DNA of 64,000 bases from Symsagittifera roscoffensis. Lineage: Eukaryota; Xenacoelomorpha; Acoela; Convolutidae. The stretch covers positions 30,290,401 to 30,354,400 of the forward strand of contig NC_087067.1 in assembly GCF_963678635.1 (NCBI RefSeq), written 5' to 3'. The number at the start of each line of letters is the position of its first letter. The first letter of the stretch is position 1. The notes under the pieces were generated by a model that worked only from the letters and a program-made list of their open reading frames with translations, was not told the origin of the DNA and did not search any database. Both the position numbers and the translations under genes were made by a program. Below, piece after piece: positions 20,801 to 30,652 of the stretch.

Positions 20801-23800
20801 TACTTTGGATAGTAGTTTGAGAAGTCTGAGAGGAAAAAAAACTAGTCCTGCGCTAAATATTTTGAAAAAAAACATGGAATTTTGTAGTGCTGAATCTTCA
20901 AGTTCTCAGCAATTTCTCTTTGTGCAAGCAATGGAAAAATGTCCAAAACTTTAAAGGCGTCATTATTGCCATTACCTGCTAAATGACAAACACGGTAAAA
21001 GTTTTTTGAAGATTTGACGTTTATGGATTTCCAAACATAAGTTAGTCCTAGCGCCAATTTACTGCTTATGCGTAGCTAAAATTTAGTATAAAATGACTAA
21101 TTTTATGATGGAAAAAACTGTTTTCCCGCTTTTGCATCGCTGGTTTTCCGCGCGAGGCCAAATAGGTAAAAACGTATAAGTGAACATTTTTCAAACCTAG
21201 TTCCTAGCTAATAAGAAATTCCTCAACAATAACTGTACTTCGAGTGTCACGAAGTGTCTGGAAGAAAAACCAGATTGATGCGATGACAAAAACTCAGCCA
21301 GCTACTTTGTGCGTCTGCCGGAACAATAACTTACGATTCCTTGGCAGATAAAGGGAATAAAGTCTGGACTGGTAGTTTGCCCTGTCGCCTCTTCCACTTC
21401 TGTCTTCCTGTCTCCACTTAGAGGCTCTGGCTTCCAACCGAACGCCTGCAAAGGGTAAAAATGAGTTGATTTCGAAGTGGGAGCATATAGCCAGAGTTGG
21501 CGGTCATTAAACGTTCAACCAGGCTCTGAGATATTTGAAATTTCCTCGACGTAAAAGATTTTGCTCAAACCTTTTTTTTAAAAAAAATAAAATTGATTTA
21601 GCAATTCGCAGAAACCAATTGTCAGCTGTATTTCGACCTATTGTCATTTTTTAAGTGCCACTGACTGAATGAATCTGCAAAAAAAAAGTTTTTTTTTAAA
21701 AGCTCAAAAATTGAAGCACTGGAAAAATAAAACAGATGGTTTCGGCCTTGAGTTCATTGATACACTTTTCCAACCAATTTTTCTTTCCACTTTGCTGGCT
21801 ATGTTTGTTAATTGTAAGTGAGAACTGTCTGCTAAAAAACCATAGCACGGACGTCATTATCAAAAAGAGACCTTGTTTATGGTGAAATAGACACATGGCT
21901 CCCCCCCTGCGTACCCGTAGTCAGGGTCCGAGAAACACTCGCCCAGATTGAACAGGTTGAACAACTTCACCTTCTTCGGATCCTCCTCAGTCTCATCCGA
22001 GGACCTAAGCATGTACCATAACTCAGTCATATATTCGTTACCGTATCATACATTGGGTAATCGACCTGATGCCATCACTGACAAGTTTGAGGTTGAAATC
22101 GATTCAAATCGATTGTTACGCAGAGTAACAACAACTAGTTTGTGTGAGGTTAAGTTGTTTGATGCGGGAGAACAAATCATCTTTTATAATCAACAAGTGT
22201 TTGAAAAACGGTGTTTTATTCGCTTGCTGAAAAAATAAATCTGTGAGAAAAGAAAAGTTTTTATCTTGCAGTATACGCCGAGCTCGTTTTTGCATTTAAG
22301 AGTTTGGTTCCACCACTTTTTCGAAATGCAACTCCAATCAACTGTACCATATACTAGTATAGGTTTTAAGTATGATGTTTAGAAAAGAAGACTCTGAATG
22401 CGGCCTAAATAGTTTTAAGAAACGTACATATCCTTTTACATCTGAAATTCTCTTGAAAACTGTTTGCTCGTGCTTTTGAAATTTTTATCGACTATTTTGA
22501 TGATGTAGCCATAAATATTTCACATAGCCGGCATCAACTACGGGGTGCCCATCCATCAGTTTTTATTTCGTTTTGTGACGAACATGAGTAAGTTGTGAAA
22601 AAATGGTTCGATAACAAGACTCGCTCAATTTCTTTAGCCACGCGGAAATTTTGAAAGCATTTCATTTTTTAAAACTAATGGATTTTGTTTGGAAGAAACA
22701 GTTAAGCAGATATCGTCATGAAATACTCGATTGCTTTTGAAATCATTGCTATTTGTATTATCTAAATAAATTGATTGCAAACCAATCTTTATAAGCTGAT
22801 TGAAAACTTCAGAGGCCATGAAACATCGAAGGAATCTTAATTAAAGAGACAAAAACCATAAAAGCAAAAGCAAAAATAAAGAAATTGTTTGTATACTCGA
22901 GAGAAATTTCTCTTTTTTCGTAAAAAATCTGAAACCCTAAAAAAAGTTTTTTTTGTTAGTAAAAAAATGTTTTGTAACTTCTGAACCATTTACCAGCTCA
23001 TTTAATTAGTTTGTAAGCATTTTAAGGTCGTTTTTATTACCTCCGAGCACGCCTCTCAACTATCGGCTCATCCGCGGCTGCTTCAGTTTGGTTTTGTCCC
23101 GCTTCCTCTGATGCCGCTGCTTCACTCTCGTTTTCTACCACTCCATCCTTCAATGGGGCTGCTTCTGCTTCCTTCGCGGCGGCTTCGTTCTCCTTTTGTT
23201 CCAGTTCTTCCTTCTCAATTTCTTCCGTCTCCTCCTTCTCTGGCACTTCTATGGTCATGGCACCCAAGTATGACTCACCCCCGTTGTCAACACACTCACC
23301 CTCAAAATCCTCGCCACACATCTCAAATTCAGTCGAAAAGTCGTGTCCGTTTATGGAAGTGTACGCTAAACAAAATAATGATTAATGTTGAAGTTTCAGT
23401 TTTTGATTTATTTCTCTGCAGAAAGTGTTGTTAAAACAAGAACATCTTTTTTTTCTAATCTGAGCGCATGAGGTCCACTATGGGAAAAAATTAAGATCAA
23501 TTTAAATTTTGACAAGAAGTCAATAGATTATAGGAAGGAGTCTTATAAATTAAATTAACAGAGAGAAAGAATTCTTACAGGCAGTGCGCAAGCTCGAAAG
23601 AGAACAAGGTATAAACTTAAATAAAAACAATTTTAATAATTCAGCCAAACTACTGCCGACTAAACTCTTACAATCAGCTGTGCTGCTATCATTGGGTCAA
23701 ATATCATGGAATGAAAACTACAGGCGCCTGAAAACGGGCTGCAAAGGTCAACGACCCTCTCGCAATGAGATTTGATGTTGTTTTGAATGTTCTGAATCAC

Positions 23801-25999
23801 CAGCGGATTTAGAGGGGAAGGGGGGTCCCCCTTTGTCCTAATTTGAGATATCCATTTTTGGCTGACAAACCCTAAAGTTTTTTTAAAGGCGACTTCGGCG
23901 CCAATATTTACTAACTTTGAAGGGGAAGGGCGCGCCAAAAAGAAACGTTTTTGGCCTGTTTTTTCAAATTTTTGCCTGTGGCGCAGAAAATTTGTCGAAA
24001 ACAGGGGTCTTTTTAGTGCTTTGTGAGAGCTCGCAAAATCAATTTGGTCAATTTGGACTTAAAAAAGGTCGACAAAATTTTCGGTTTTTTTAAATCCCCC
24101 CCCCCCCCCCCCCCCAAGAAAATCCTAGGTCCGCCCCTAATCTGAATTTTACAGTGAATTTAATCTATTGCAAGCAGTTTATGATAATTGGCATACCTTT
24201 GAAGAACTGTTCGATCTTGTCCTTGTATGCTTCCGTGGAGTCTATGTCGAAGGTGAGCTGTTTATCTCCGTCCTCGTCGACCGGAACCATGCTCATTCCT
24301 AGACACACAACAACTGAGAAATAAGTTGTAATCCTATAAGGAACATTAGTTGAAGCTTTTCAGAGTCAATTTCTCCAAAACTTGAAAAAAAATATATTCG
24401 GCTGCTGTGCAAGAGGCAACGGATACTCTAGGGGATGATAGGTTTTTTTTATTAGACCAAAAGCAAGTCAATTAAAGACGCCAATTCACATAAAAACGCA
24501 ATTCATTCAAATAAAAGGCTAATTCATAATAATTGAAAATTGATGCCGCCGTTTGGGAATTTTCGCGGCTTTTTTATGGGAAGGAGGGAGGGAGGAGGGG
24601 TGAAAAGAAGGCAGCAAATGAAGACACCACAGCTAACTGGCCTTTTTGGTGTTCTTTCAAGATGGTATGTTTTTAAATACAGTTTGTAAATGATAAACAA
24701 CTGTTTCATACATGCATATCTGCTCTTACCTGGACCCCTGTGTGGGATGTATTCCATGTGGTATGGACCATCGGCTATCTCTGGGAGGAAGGAGACTCTG
24801 GCGTAGAGCAGTGAAGCCCACCAGGCAGCGAGGAGGCCATAGAAGAAGACATAGAAGACCATGATCTCACACCAGCTGGCAGCTGTACGGCCACACACCT
24901 AACAACCACACATATAAGCATACATAAAATCACTCAATCCTATTCATAACTTTTCCCACCAATGAAGCCTTCTAAATTTTGTGCTAAAAAGTATAGAACA
25001 AATCCATTATGGACAAAATTTTACGTGGTATTCAAAGTTCACACTGGAATACCAAGACAAACTATACAGAGTTATGAAGTGCCTTCGGCTCTTTTTCCTT
25101 TTTCCTCCAAGAGCCCCCACCCCACCTGCGAATTTTTACAAGTACAAAACTTGTTTGCATTGCCCGATTGTCATGAAAATTTACATGCGGATTAAGCATT
25201 CATATTCAACCTTGTAAAACCCCTCGTTACACCATAAAATTGATGCTTGTGTGATAGGGGAAAGGAAAAAGAGCCATATCGGCTTTAGCGACAAATTGTC
25301 AAATTTTATCCATTAAGAATCAATTTCAAATTACGCCGTCCGCGATGTTGAAATCCCGTCAAAGAATTCATTACTTTTTCTAGATTATATGGAAGACGGT
25401 CTGATATCGAAGACTAGTCAGTTTTTAGACCAACCGAAGCAACTAATTTTTACCCTGAAAGATAACGAGGCAAGTGACCCTAGGCTTCAAAAACGGTGGT
25501 TCCAGGCTCACAAAAATCCCTAGTTTGCATGCAATGGAATAAATCAAAGAGATTAATTGTAAGAGAAAATTACTGCAATTTAAAAAAAACTACATTGAAT
25601 TTCCGAGCTCTCCTAAAAAGCTTAAAAACCCCTTTTTCCAAAAATTTTCTACGCTGAAGGCCATATTTTGGAAGGTGTAGGCGCGCGCTTTCTAAAAATT
25701 AGTATATATTGGCTCTAAAGGCGCCTTAGAAAGTAGGGCCTGTCGGCTGAAAATCGGAGATTGTAAAATTTATCAAAGGACGACCCTTTGGGCATTAAAG
25801 TAATCAGATTCCCGAGTCGTCCGCCTCAAACCCTTCATAATTCGCCCCTAAACACGGTAAAAAACTTTATTGTTTTGGACCGTTCAAGTAAAATTACCCC
25901 TCAAATTGCTCTCACCTCTTTGGTGTTAGGATTCCACAGGAAACCAAGGAAGTCGTTCTTGTTCCTAACCAAATCGCGTTGCCACTCATCACAGCCCAT
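17747..25999 (-). CDS. Na+/K+-ATPase beta subunit, 8 coding exons (413 residues)
   Basis: Spliced minus-strand gene. Coding exons are 25999-25916, 24898-24730, 24298-24197, 23365-23041, 22004-21872, 21445-21335, 18592-18411 and 17882-17747 (1,242 bases with stop). All junctions are GT-AG with matching phases. The product is the type II membrane glycoprotein that partners the Na+/K+ (or H+/K+) pump alpha subunit and brings it to the surface. Family marks seen: a short cytoplasmic N-terminus, FYVFFYGLLA in the single span (about residues 40-61), FNLFNLGEC and GEPCVYFTINK, then IRIECKAKA and GRAEIVVTIS. Six ectodomain cysteines (135, 143, 250, 264, 305, 364) fit three disulfides. The protein is longer than the usual ~300 residues because of an acidic insert (about 158-222) and an acidic C-terminal tail. 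I infer a Na+ pump partner; a non-catalytic beta homologue is possible. Confidence 0.9.
17883..18410 (-). other. Intron 7 with a possible alternative 3' end
   Basis: The donor is GTTAGT at 18410-18405. If it is not spliced, the frame of exon 7 runs on for 15 more residues to TAA at 18362-18364, which overlaps an AATAAA at 18361-18366. That could be an intronic polyadenylation isoform lacking the last conserved strand. The array boundary lies inside this intron at 17927. Confidence 0.5.
18411..18592 (-). CDS. Beta-subunit exon 7
   Basis: The acceptor TGCTATTTCAG precedes 18592 and the exon starts in phase 0 at Lys309. It contains GISSAYFPWDGQE and VKPLVAAKI, matching the conserved YYP...PLVAV region, and IRIECKAKA with Cys364, the partner expected for Cys305. 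The donor GA|GTTAGT ends it in phase 2, exactly what exon 8 needs. Confidence 0.9.
19318..19328. repeat. Poly(G) tract
   Basis: Eleven consecutive G residues inside intron 6. Confidence 0.95.
19681..19750. repeat. Diverged direct repeat, copy 1
   Basis: Shares TTATTGCCATTACCTG and AAATGACAAACACG, among other blocks, with 20926-20996 in the same orientation. The pair flanks the inverted repeat. Confidence 0.7.
19885..20570. repeat. Large imperfect inverted repeat (foldback)
   Basis: The left arm (19885-20195) is the reverse complement of the right arm (20308-20570) with scattered mismatches and a ~50-base insertion in the left arm. Matching blocks include ATCCGGACAAA at the outer ends, AACACGTTTTTCTC, GGTTAAGATTAGACAAAA and TTCTAGAAGGG near the loop. 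The loop is about 110 bases. It could be a foldback element or a palindromic duplication. In the beta pre-mRNA it would form a long hairpin. Confidence 0.8.
20926..20996. repeat. Diverged direct repeat, copy 2
   Basis: Second copy of the motif at 19681-19750. Confidence 0.7.
21335..21445 (-). CDS. Beta-subunit exon 6
   Basis: Phase 0 to phase 0, 37 codons (residues 272-308), between a TTTGCAG acceptor and a GTAAGT donor. It starts AFGWKPEP, matching the family V-x-G-F-x-P segment after the first strands, and carries Cys305 in FICQGI. Confidence 0.9.
21872..22004 (-). CDS. Beta-subunit exon 5
   Basis: It begins with the third base of Arg227 and codes residues 228-271. It includes KKVKLFNLFNLGECFSDPDY and GYAGGEPCVYFTINK, the best-conserved ectodomain block (second disulfide, Cys250-Cys264). 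The donor GTCTCT is weak but lies exactly where the family has its exon boundary (after the LNR/INK motif), and exon 6 fits it in phase 0. Confidence 0.88.
22005..23040 (-). other. Intron 4
   Basis: Donor GTAATA, acceptor CTTAG. A 1.04-kb AT-rich intron with no recognisable element; its short frames on either strand look like noise. Confidence 0.7.
23041..23365 (-). CDS. Beta-subunit exon 4, with the acidic insert
   Basis: 325 bases, phase 1 in and phase 2 out. Residues 120-143 hold two close cysteines (MCGEDFEGEC, Cys135 and Cys143). Residues about 158-222 are a Glu/Ala-rich stretch with sequons NES (197-199) and NQT (210-212). The exon ends RRAR plus the split codon for Arg227. The frame also reads on to a TAA just past the donor, but CGGAG|GTAATA joined to exon 5 restores family homology. 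No comparable insert is known to me in standard beta subunits. Confidence 0.85.
23801..24142. mobile_element. Candidate short inverted-repeat element (MITE-like)
   Basis: The left end CAGCGGATTTAGAGGGG and the right end, read in reverse (AGGGGCGGACCTAGG), are imperfect inverted repeats. The inner flank is G-rich at the left and poly(C) at the right. Short elements with AGGGGCGGA-type ends are common in invertebrate genomes. No clear target-site duplication was seen. Confidence 0.4.
24096..24115. repeat. Poly(C) tract
   Basis: Twenty consecutive C residues near the right end of the candidate MITE; sequencing of its length may be unreliable. Confidence 0.95.
24197..24298 (-). CDS. Beta-subunit exon 3
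   Basis: Phase 1 to phase 1, 102 bases, residues 86-118 plus split codons. It gives GMSMVPVDEDG, then LTFDIDSTEAYKDKIEQFFK. This fits the family PGLT...I-x-F...Y-x-x-x-x-x-x-FL segment after the membrane span. Confidence 0.88.
24730..24898 (-). CDS. Beta-subunit exon 2, membrane span
   Basis: Phase 0 start and phase 1 end, with donor GTAAGA and acceptor TTGTTAG. It encodes VCGRTAASWCEI, then the hydrophobic span with FYVFFYGLLAAWW, then IPHRGPG. GRT-x-x-SW followed by FY-x-x-FYG-x-LA is diagnostic for the beta family. Confidence 0.93.
24899..25915 (-). other. Intron 1
   Basis: A 1.02-kb AT-rich intron, donor GTGAGA. No element recognised. Confidence 0.75.
25916..25999 (-). CDS. Beta-subunit exon 1, start codon
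   Basis: 28 codons beginning MGCDEWQRDL and including FLGFLWNPNTKE, the cytoplasmic N-terminus; F-L-W-N-x-x-x-K-E is typical of the family. The ATG at 25999-25997 has A at -3 and G at +4, and an in-frame TGA lies nine bases upstream, which fixes the start. Confidence 0.93.
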
Positions 26000-26750
26000 G
26001 TTTAATCACAATTATCGAGGACCAGTTTCTAAAGTAAACTTATAACTTTACAGTAATTTTATTATATGAACACAGTTCGTGTAATAACTCACGACTTCAC
26101 TGAATGAACGCAAAAGAAAATTCAATACTTATGTTTTTTTTTGCTAAAAAAGGCAAAAAGCGATCAAATGTAGCATATGAAAAATATAATGATGCACTTT
26201 TAGCAAAACAGCTCAACAAAACGTTGAAAATATGCAGTAAACTTATGAAGACCAAAGAAATAAAATAAAAAGTTCATATCTTTCTTACGAGAAAACACTG
26301 CACGTTTTGCACATATTATTTATTCACTTTATTTTTGGTGTAATAGGTAAAACGTGCATTTGCACGTTATGATTGGTTTGTTCATGCTGTTTTTCGGCAC
26401 ATTTGATTCGATAAAATTATTCTGTAACACTCCCCAAAAGTTCAGTATCAGCTCATAGATAGCAGAAAGACTTGGCGACTAGTTTTCTGCACTGAAATTT
26501 CTTGCATATTTACATTAAAAATAATTTGACGCATGTTTGTGTCTTAGATCTTTGACACATGCGGCATTTTAGAAGCTATCAGAATTAAGAGTACTTACAA
26601 AAACTTTGTGGTATTGCAAAATTTAATCAATCCAAAATTAGAAAAAAAACATGAGGGGGCTCATGGTTGAGATCGAGTCGTGGTCCGCAATATATGACGT
26701 GATTCGTACGGAAGATTGTTTCATTTTTGTCAAAGAACACGAGAATATTG
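26000..26750 (-). promoter_or_regulatory. 5' flank of the beta gene
   Basis: No reading frame of note. It contains a perfect 18-bp inverted repeat (AACGTGCATTTGCACGTT, 26351-26368) and another TGCACGTT at 26299-26306, about 300-370 bases before the start codon. A role as a transcription-factor site is a guess. A 5' non-coding exon may also lie here. Confidence 0.3.
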
Positions 26751-27332
26751 ACAGAAAGCCTAAACTGGAATTTAAATCAGGGAGGCGTCTGTAGCTTTTT
26801 CAAAATTTTGAGGGTTCGTAAGAAACACTTCAATAAAGTGCTTCTTTCGAGACAAAAGGTCAAAATACAAATTTAATTCCAATTTTATATCTAAACAGTT
26901 CATTGTTAAAGATTTCTTACTCGTACAAAAAACTTGGCTCATGAGCATGAAATTGTAAAGTTTGAGGATATGCGTAATAAAGCAGATGGGGGGCGTGAAG
27001 TTTTGGTACAAATCGTTTTCTGCACTAAAAACAAGACTTATTATGATCTGATTTGATATTTTTTCCCTTGAAACATTGTTTTCGACAGTAAAATTTAAAA
27101 TCTTATGGCCTACAAAACTTTCCAGTAGGATTCCCAAAGATCGAGTTAATCGAACACAAAGAACTCAAAATTAGATTATGAAGATGAGCTTCTGAAAATT
27201 ATAAGAAAGAGCGAGAAACAGCTTAAGCAAATCTATCAATAAAAATAAAAATCATAACAATAATCCGTATAATCATAATAATAATAATCATAAAAACACA
27301 GAATTTAGGAAAAAATTAAAGGGTCAAATCAG

Positions 27333-27717
27333 TGTGACATCACTTCATGATGTCATGCATTCGTATGCTATAATAGATTACATAATAAACCTTGTTAATG
27401 AAATGAAGTTCATACATTTGTGTCTATTTAACTAAGTAAAAATTGATGGTAATTGAGATTTAGACCGAGCTACTAATAAAAATGGGTAGACCTGAAAAGA
27501 ATAAAATAAAACAATCATGCTCTATCTTGCGCCGAACGACAAGCGATATTCCAGAAGTTAAGAACCGAATCCTGCATCCTTAAAAGCAAGATAAGTCTTA
27601 ACCGCTCGAGACATAAAAATTATGAATACAAATAAATAATAATTGATTGCCAGTAGCGCTAATAGATATTCGAACAGCTCGCAACTATTATAATAAACGA
27701 CGATATAGCTGTACACA
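27333..27717 (+). repeat. LTR-like repeat 1
   Basis: Begins TGTGACATCA and ends CTGTACACA. The 5' end is an inverted pair (TGACATCA...TGATGTCA). AATAAA-type signals lie inside. It is preceded by an A/G-rich tract (AAATTAAAGGG) that could be a polypurine tract. Nine related copies occur in the window. TG...CA ends and integrase neighbours suggest a Ty3/gypsy LTR, but the integrase piece follows without a leader, so the right boundary is uncertain. Confidence 0.5.
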
Positions 27718-28397
27718 GCCATCCGAAGGATACTGTTGCAAGAAAACTTACAACGATGTTTTTTATTCTTAGCGATATCCCGAAAAAAAAACCTAGCTGA
27801 TCTCAGAAAGACATTCACGTCAGAAATCATGCACGAAATGGCAACTTTGCTCGAAATTCAAATTAACCATGCGACACTGAAACACCCGCAGACTATCGGC
27901 CTTGTCGAACGCTCTCATGGACCTCTTAAAAGAATCCTAAATCTGAACACCAATGAACAATGGTCAGATTGGCACAAATATGTGCCACTGGCAACATTCA
28001 TCCACAATACTTCATGCTCTTCTTCAATTGGATGCTGCCCAAGCTCAATTTTCCATGGAAGAGAACCGACAAAACCACTTGATCCCCACTTCTCAACGAA
28101 AGCAATGGAAACAACGACAGCCGAATCCGATTTTGCTACGGCAATGCAAAATGCGATGTTAGTAAAGTTCAAAAAAACGAAAAAGAAATTAATTTCTGCA
28201 TACCAGAAACACCGAGGATATTACGATCAAAAAGCACTTGCCCAGCCACTGAAACTGAATTCTTTTTGTTTATTATTAAACACTTTGTCGACAATTCAAT
28301 CAGATTTTGGAAGCAAATCAATGCAAGTCTGGATACCATTGTACAGAGTAGAGAAAGTATTGACAAAATCAAACTACATCATTTGTAAAATGTGAAA
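27718..28397 (+). pseudogene. Gypsy-like integrase fragment, copy A1
   Basis: A frame of about 200 residues. It has FTSEIMHEMATLLEIQ and HATLKHPQTIGLVERSH (with the last catalytic Glu of the DDE triad), then WHKYVPLATFIHNTS and FHGREPTKPLD. The C-terminal part has AYQKHRGYYDQKALAQPL, SFCLLLN and PLYRVEKVLT. This matches the integrase core end and C-terminal domain of Ty3/gypsy elements. The first catalytic Asp and the zinc-binding part are missing. A stop after YIICKM separates it from the tail. Confidence 0.8.
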
Positions 28398-29010
28398 TAA
28401 TTACACACAATGCGTACACCGGATTCGTATCAGACCTGTTGTTCCACAACATCAACCAGAAGATCCCAAAACCATTGAACCAAGTAAATTTGAAACGTAT
28501 TCATCACTTGGCAAGTATCGAAGTGAACCAGGACTCTTCCGCGATTCTTTGCCTGAACTCTTAGACGATATCCAACCCGAGAACGGTGGACATAGCAACC
28601 TTCCCGATGCACCTGCACGAATCCGACTATCAATACCCATTGGAGGACCCGCAGCAGCACCAATTACTCCAGCAGTCGTCCCCCCAATTCCAGCAGTAGC
28701 AGCACCAATAGTTGCGCCATTACCACCGGTACCGCCACCAAAAAACCACTGACTACATCAGCAATTCCGCCTAACCCAGACCCAGAATCATTAGCCCCAC
28801 CTGATTTTGAATATAACGATGGACTCCTTAACAACGAGCCGATGCACGATGCAGCGGTAGCAAAAGAACTACTGTTAATCTCGTAAACAATGAACAAAAC
28901 ATGGCCCAAGAACCATCGCGAATGAAGCGCAAAGCAGCATTCGAAACTCGAGACAAGAGACTTTGCCAAACGCGATTCAGAAACGATCGATGTAAGTCCT
29001 AATTTCTTGG
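28398..29010 (+). pseudogene. Gypsy-like pol C-terminal tail, copy A1
   Basis: Continues the integrase reading, with PELLDDIQPENGG, a Pro/Ala-rich stretch (about 28620-28750) and RMKRKAAFE. Frames are broken near 28750 and 28860. Confidence 0.65.
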
Positions 29011-30253
29011 GCTCAGTGATCTTCAAACCACCAATGAGGAACGTGCAAGAAATGAGTCTACTAGCATACCACTTTTTGGAGATATAAATCAAATAGAAAC
29101 AATCCCATGTTTTAAGATAGGAGAAACAAGAAAAACACATTTTGAGGGATATATTTTCAGAATTGCGAACAGAAAACTCCCAAATGAGCCAGAAAACATC
29201 CAATGGAATATTTGGGACAACCTCAAAAGGCTTTCAGAGATACTCAACAATTTCTCTAAAACAGTGAAAGCACGATAAGCCCTAGAGAACAAACAAAAAA
29301 TTAATGAAAAATCCAAATTTATCATCAATAATTCATCTTGACGCCAAATTTTGCCAAGTGAGCCAGCAATTACCTGGAATCGCTGGTAAGAGTGAAGTGC
29401 AACGTCTGTAGAAGAATTAAAAATACAACACAAAAGCCAGATTCTGCACAAAAGGACGTTGATTGCGACAAAATGCAAAACTTCGTTGAAAATGTGGAAT
29501 TTTGACTTTACAAAAAAAATAAGTCAGGCCACCAGAGGCAAAAACACCCAAAGGAAGAAGATGAGAACACTTTCCAACTATCAGTTGATATTTGAAAACA
29601 ACAGTACAACTAATAAGCACGTGCATCAAAGTACAAATTGCTTTACTAGCTGTCAACTTCGAAAATAAAATCCTGAACTTTTCGACAAAACAGAGCACTG
29701 TCAAATTGTTGGTAACCAATTCACAACTAATGAGGCTAATAAAAGAAGCAAACCGCCCATGTTAACTTAAACAATCAACTGCAGCATCAATGGAGAAAAA
29801 TGTGAAGGACATGCCTAAAAAACGATTGAAGGAAGCGATACGACAAAAAACAAATGAAAGAAAGCAAAGAACATAAATATTACACGCCACATCAATTGCC
29901 GCGCAAAATCTTTTACAGTTGATAAAAACAATGTCATGCTATTATCGAACTGACCTTATCATGTATCACTTAACTCTCATAACCCGATTCAATGTGGCTT
30001 TCTGTCCCCTTTAAAATATTTCCCATTTAAACTCAATTCAATTTTATTTCACAATATAAATTGAAGTAAAAAACTGTGCTTCTAAATCATTGAGTGTGAA
30101 CTTTTTCTTTCGATAACCTAATAAAAACATGAAAAATTTTCCTGTAGTAGTATATGCTTTGTCAAATTGATTGTAAAATTTTTTAAAATGACTTATTTGA
30201 ACTGTAAACAGTCAAAAATTAACCACACGCGAAGATTTCTTCTTGTGAGGTAG
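29011..30253 (+). other. Decayed 3' internal part of the gypsy-like element, A1
   Basis: Some open + strand stretches without a start codon (for example about 29030-29278) are repeated in the second copy. The place between pol and the 3' LTR is where an extra ORF may lie in some gypsy elements, but no motif is recognisable. Confidence 0.35.
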
Positions 30254-30652
30254 TGTGACATCACTGTATGATGTCATGCAATTTCATGCTATGAAAAATT
30301 ACATGATTAACCTTATTAATGAAATGAAGCTCATACATTCATTTTTATTTAACTATGTAAACATTGATGGTAATTGATACCAGTCATTAGAGATTTAGAC
30401 CGAGCTACTAATCAAATGAGTATACTTGAACAGAAAAAAAACATTACAATCATGCTCTGTCTTGCGCCGAACGACAAGCGATATTCCAGAAGTAAAGAAT
30501 CGAATCCTGCGTCCTTAAAAGCAAGATAAATCTTAACCGCTCGAGACATAAAAATTATGAATACAAATCGATCATAATTGATTGCCAGTAGCGCTAATAG
30601 ATATTCGAAAAGCTCGAAACTATTATAATAAACGACGATATAGCTGTCCACA
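30254..30652 (+). repeat. LTR-like repeat 2
   Basis: 399 bp, of the variant that carries a 14-bp GATACCAGTCATTA block absent from repeats 1 and 3. It directly abuts the next 3.9-kb copy. Confidence 0.5.

Larger units (their letters stand above)
18593..21334 (-). other. Intron 6 with repeats
   Basis: A 2.74-kb intron, the longest in the gene. It holds an imperfect inverted repeat (arms 19885-20195 and 20308-20570), a diverged direct repeat (19681-19750 and 20926-20996) and an 11-G run at 19318-19328. No coding exon was seen; the phases of exons 6 and 7 already match. Confidence 0.7.
23366..24196 (-). other. Intron 3 with a nonautonomous element
   Basis: Donor GTATGC, acceptor TGTTTAG. It contains the candidate terminal-inverted-repeat element 23801-24142 and a poly(C) run. 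Confidence 0.7.

Noticed and set aside
21948-22238. + strand 96-residue frame
   Set aside because: Its first third is the complement of exon 5 and the rest is intron 4; no family resemblance.
23111-23434. + strand 107-residue Pro/Leu/Ser-rich frame
   Set aside because: Antisense shadow of exon 4, whose Glu/Ala codons read as Leu/Ser/Pro on the other strand.
24962-25217. Two overlapping + strand frames in beta intron 1
   Set aside because: No homology or splice-site logic, and an intron of the minus-strand gene explains the region.
26772-27137. 121-residue minus-strand frame, repeated at 30675-30980
   Set aside because: Repeated only because the 3.9-kb segment is repeated; shortened by a frameshift in the second copy; no family resemblance.
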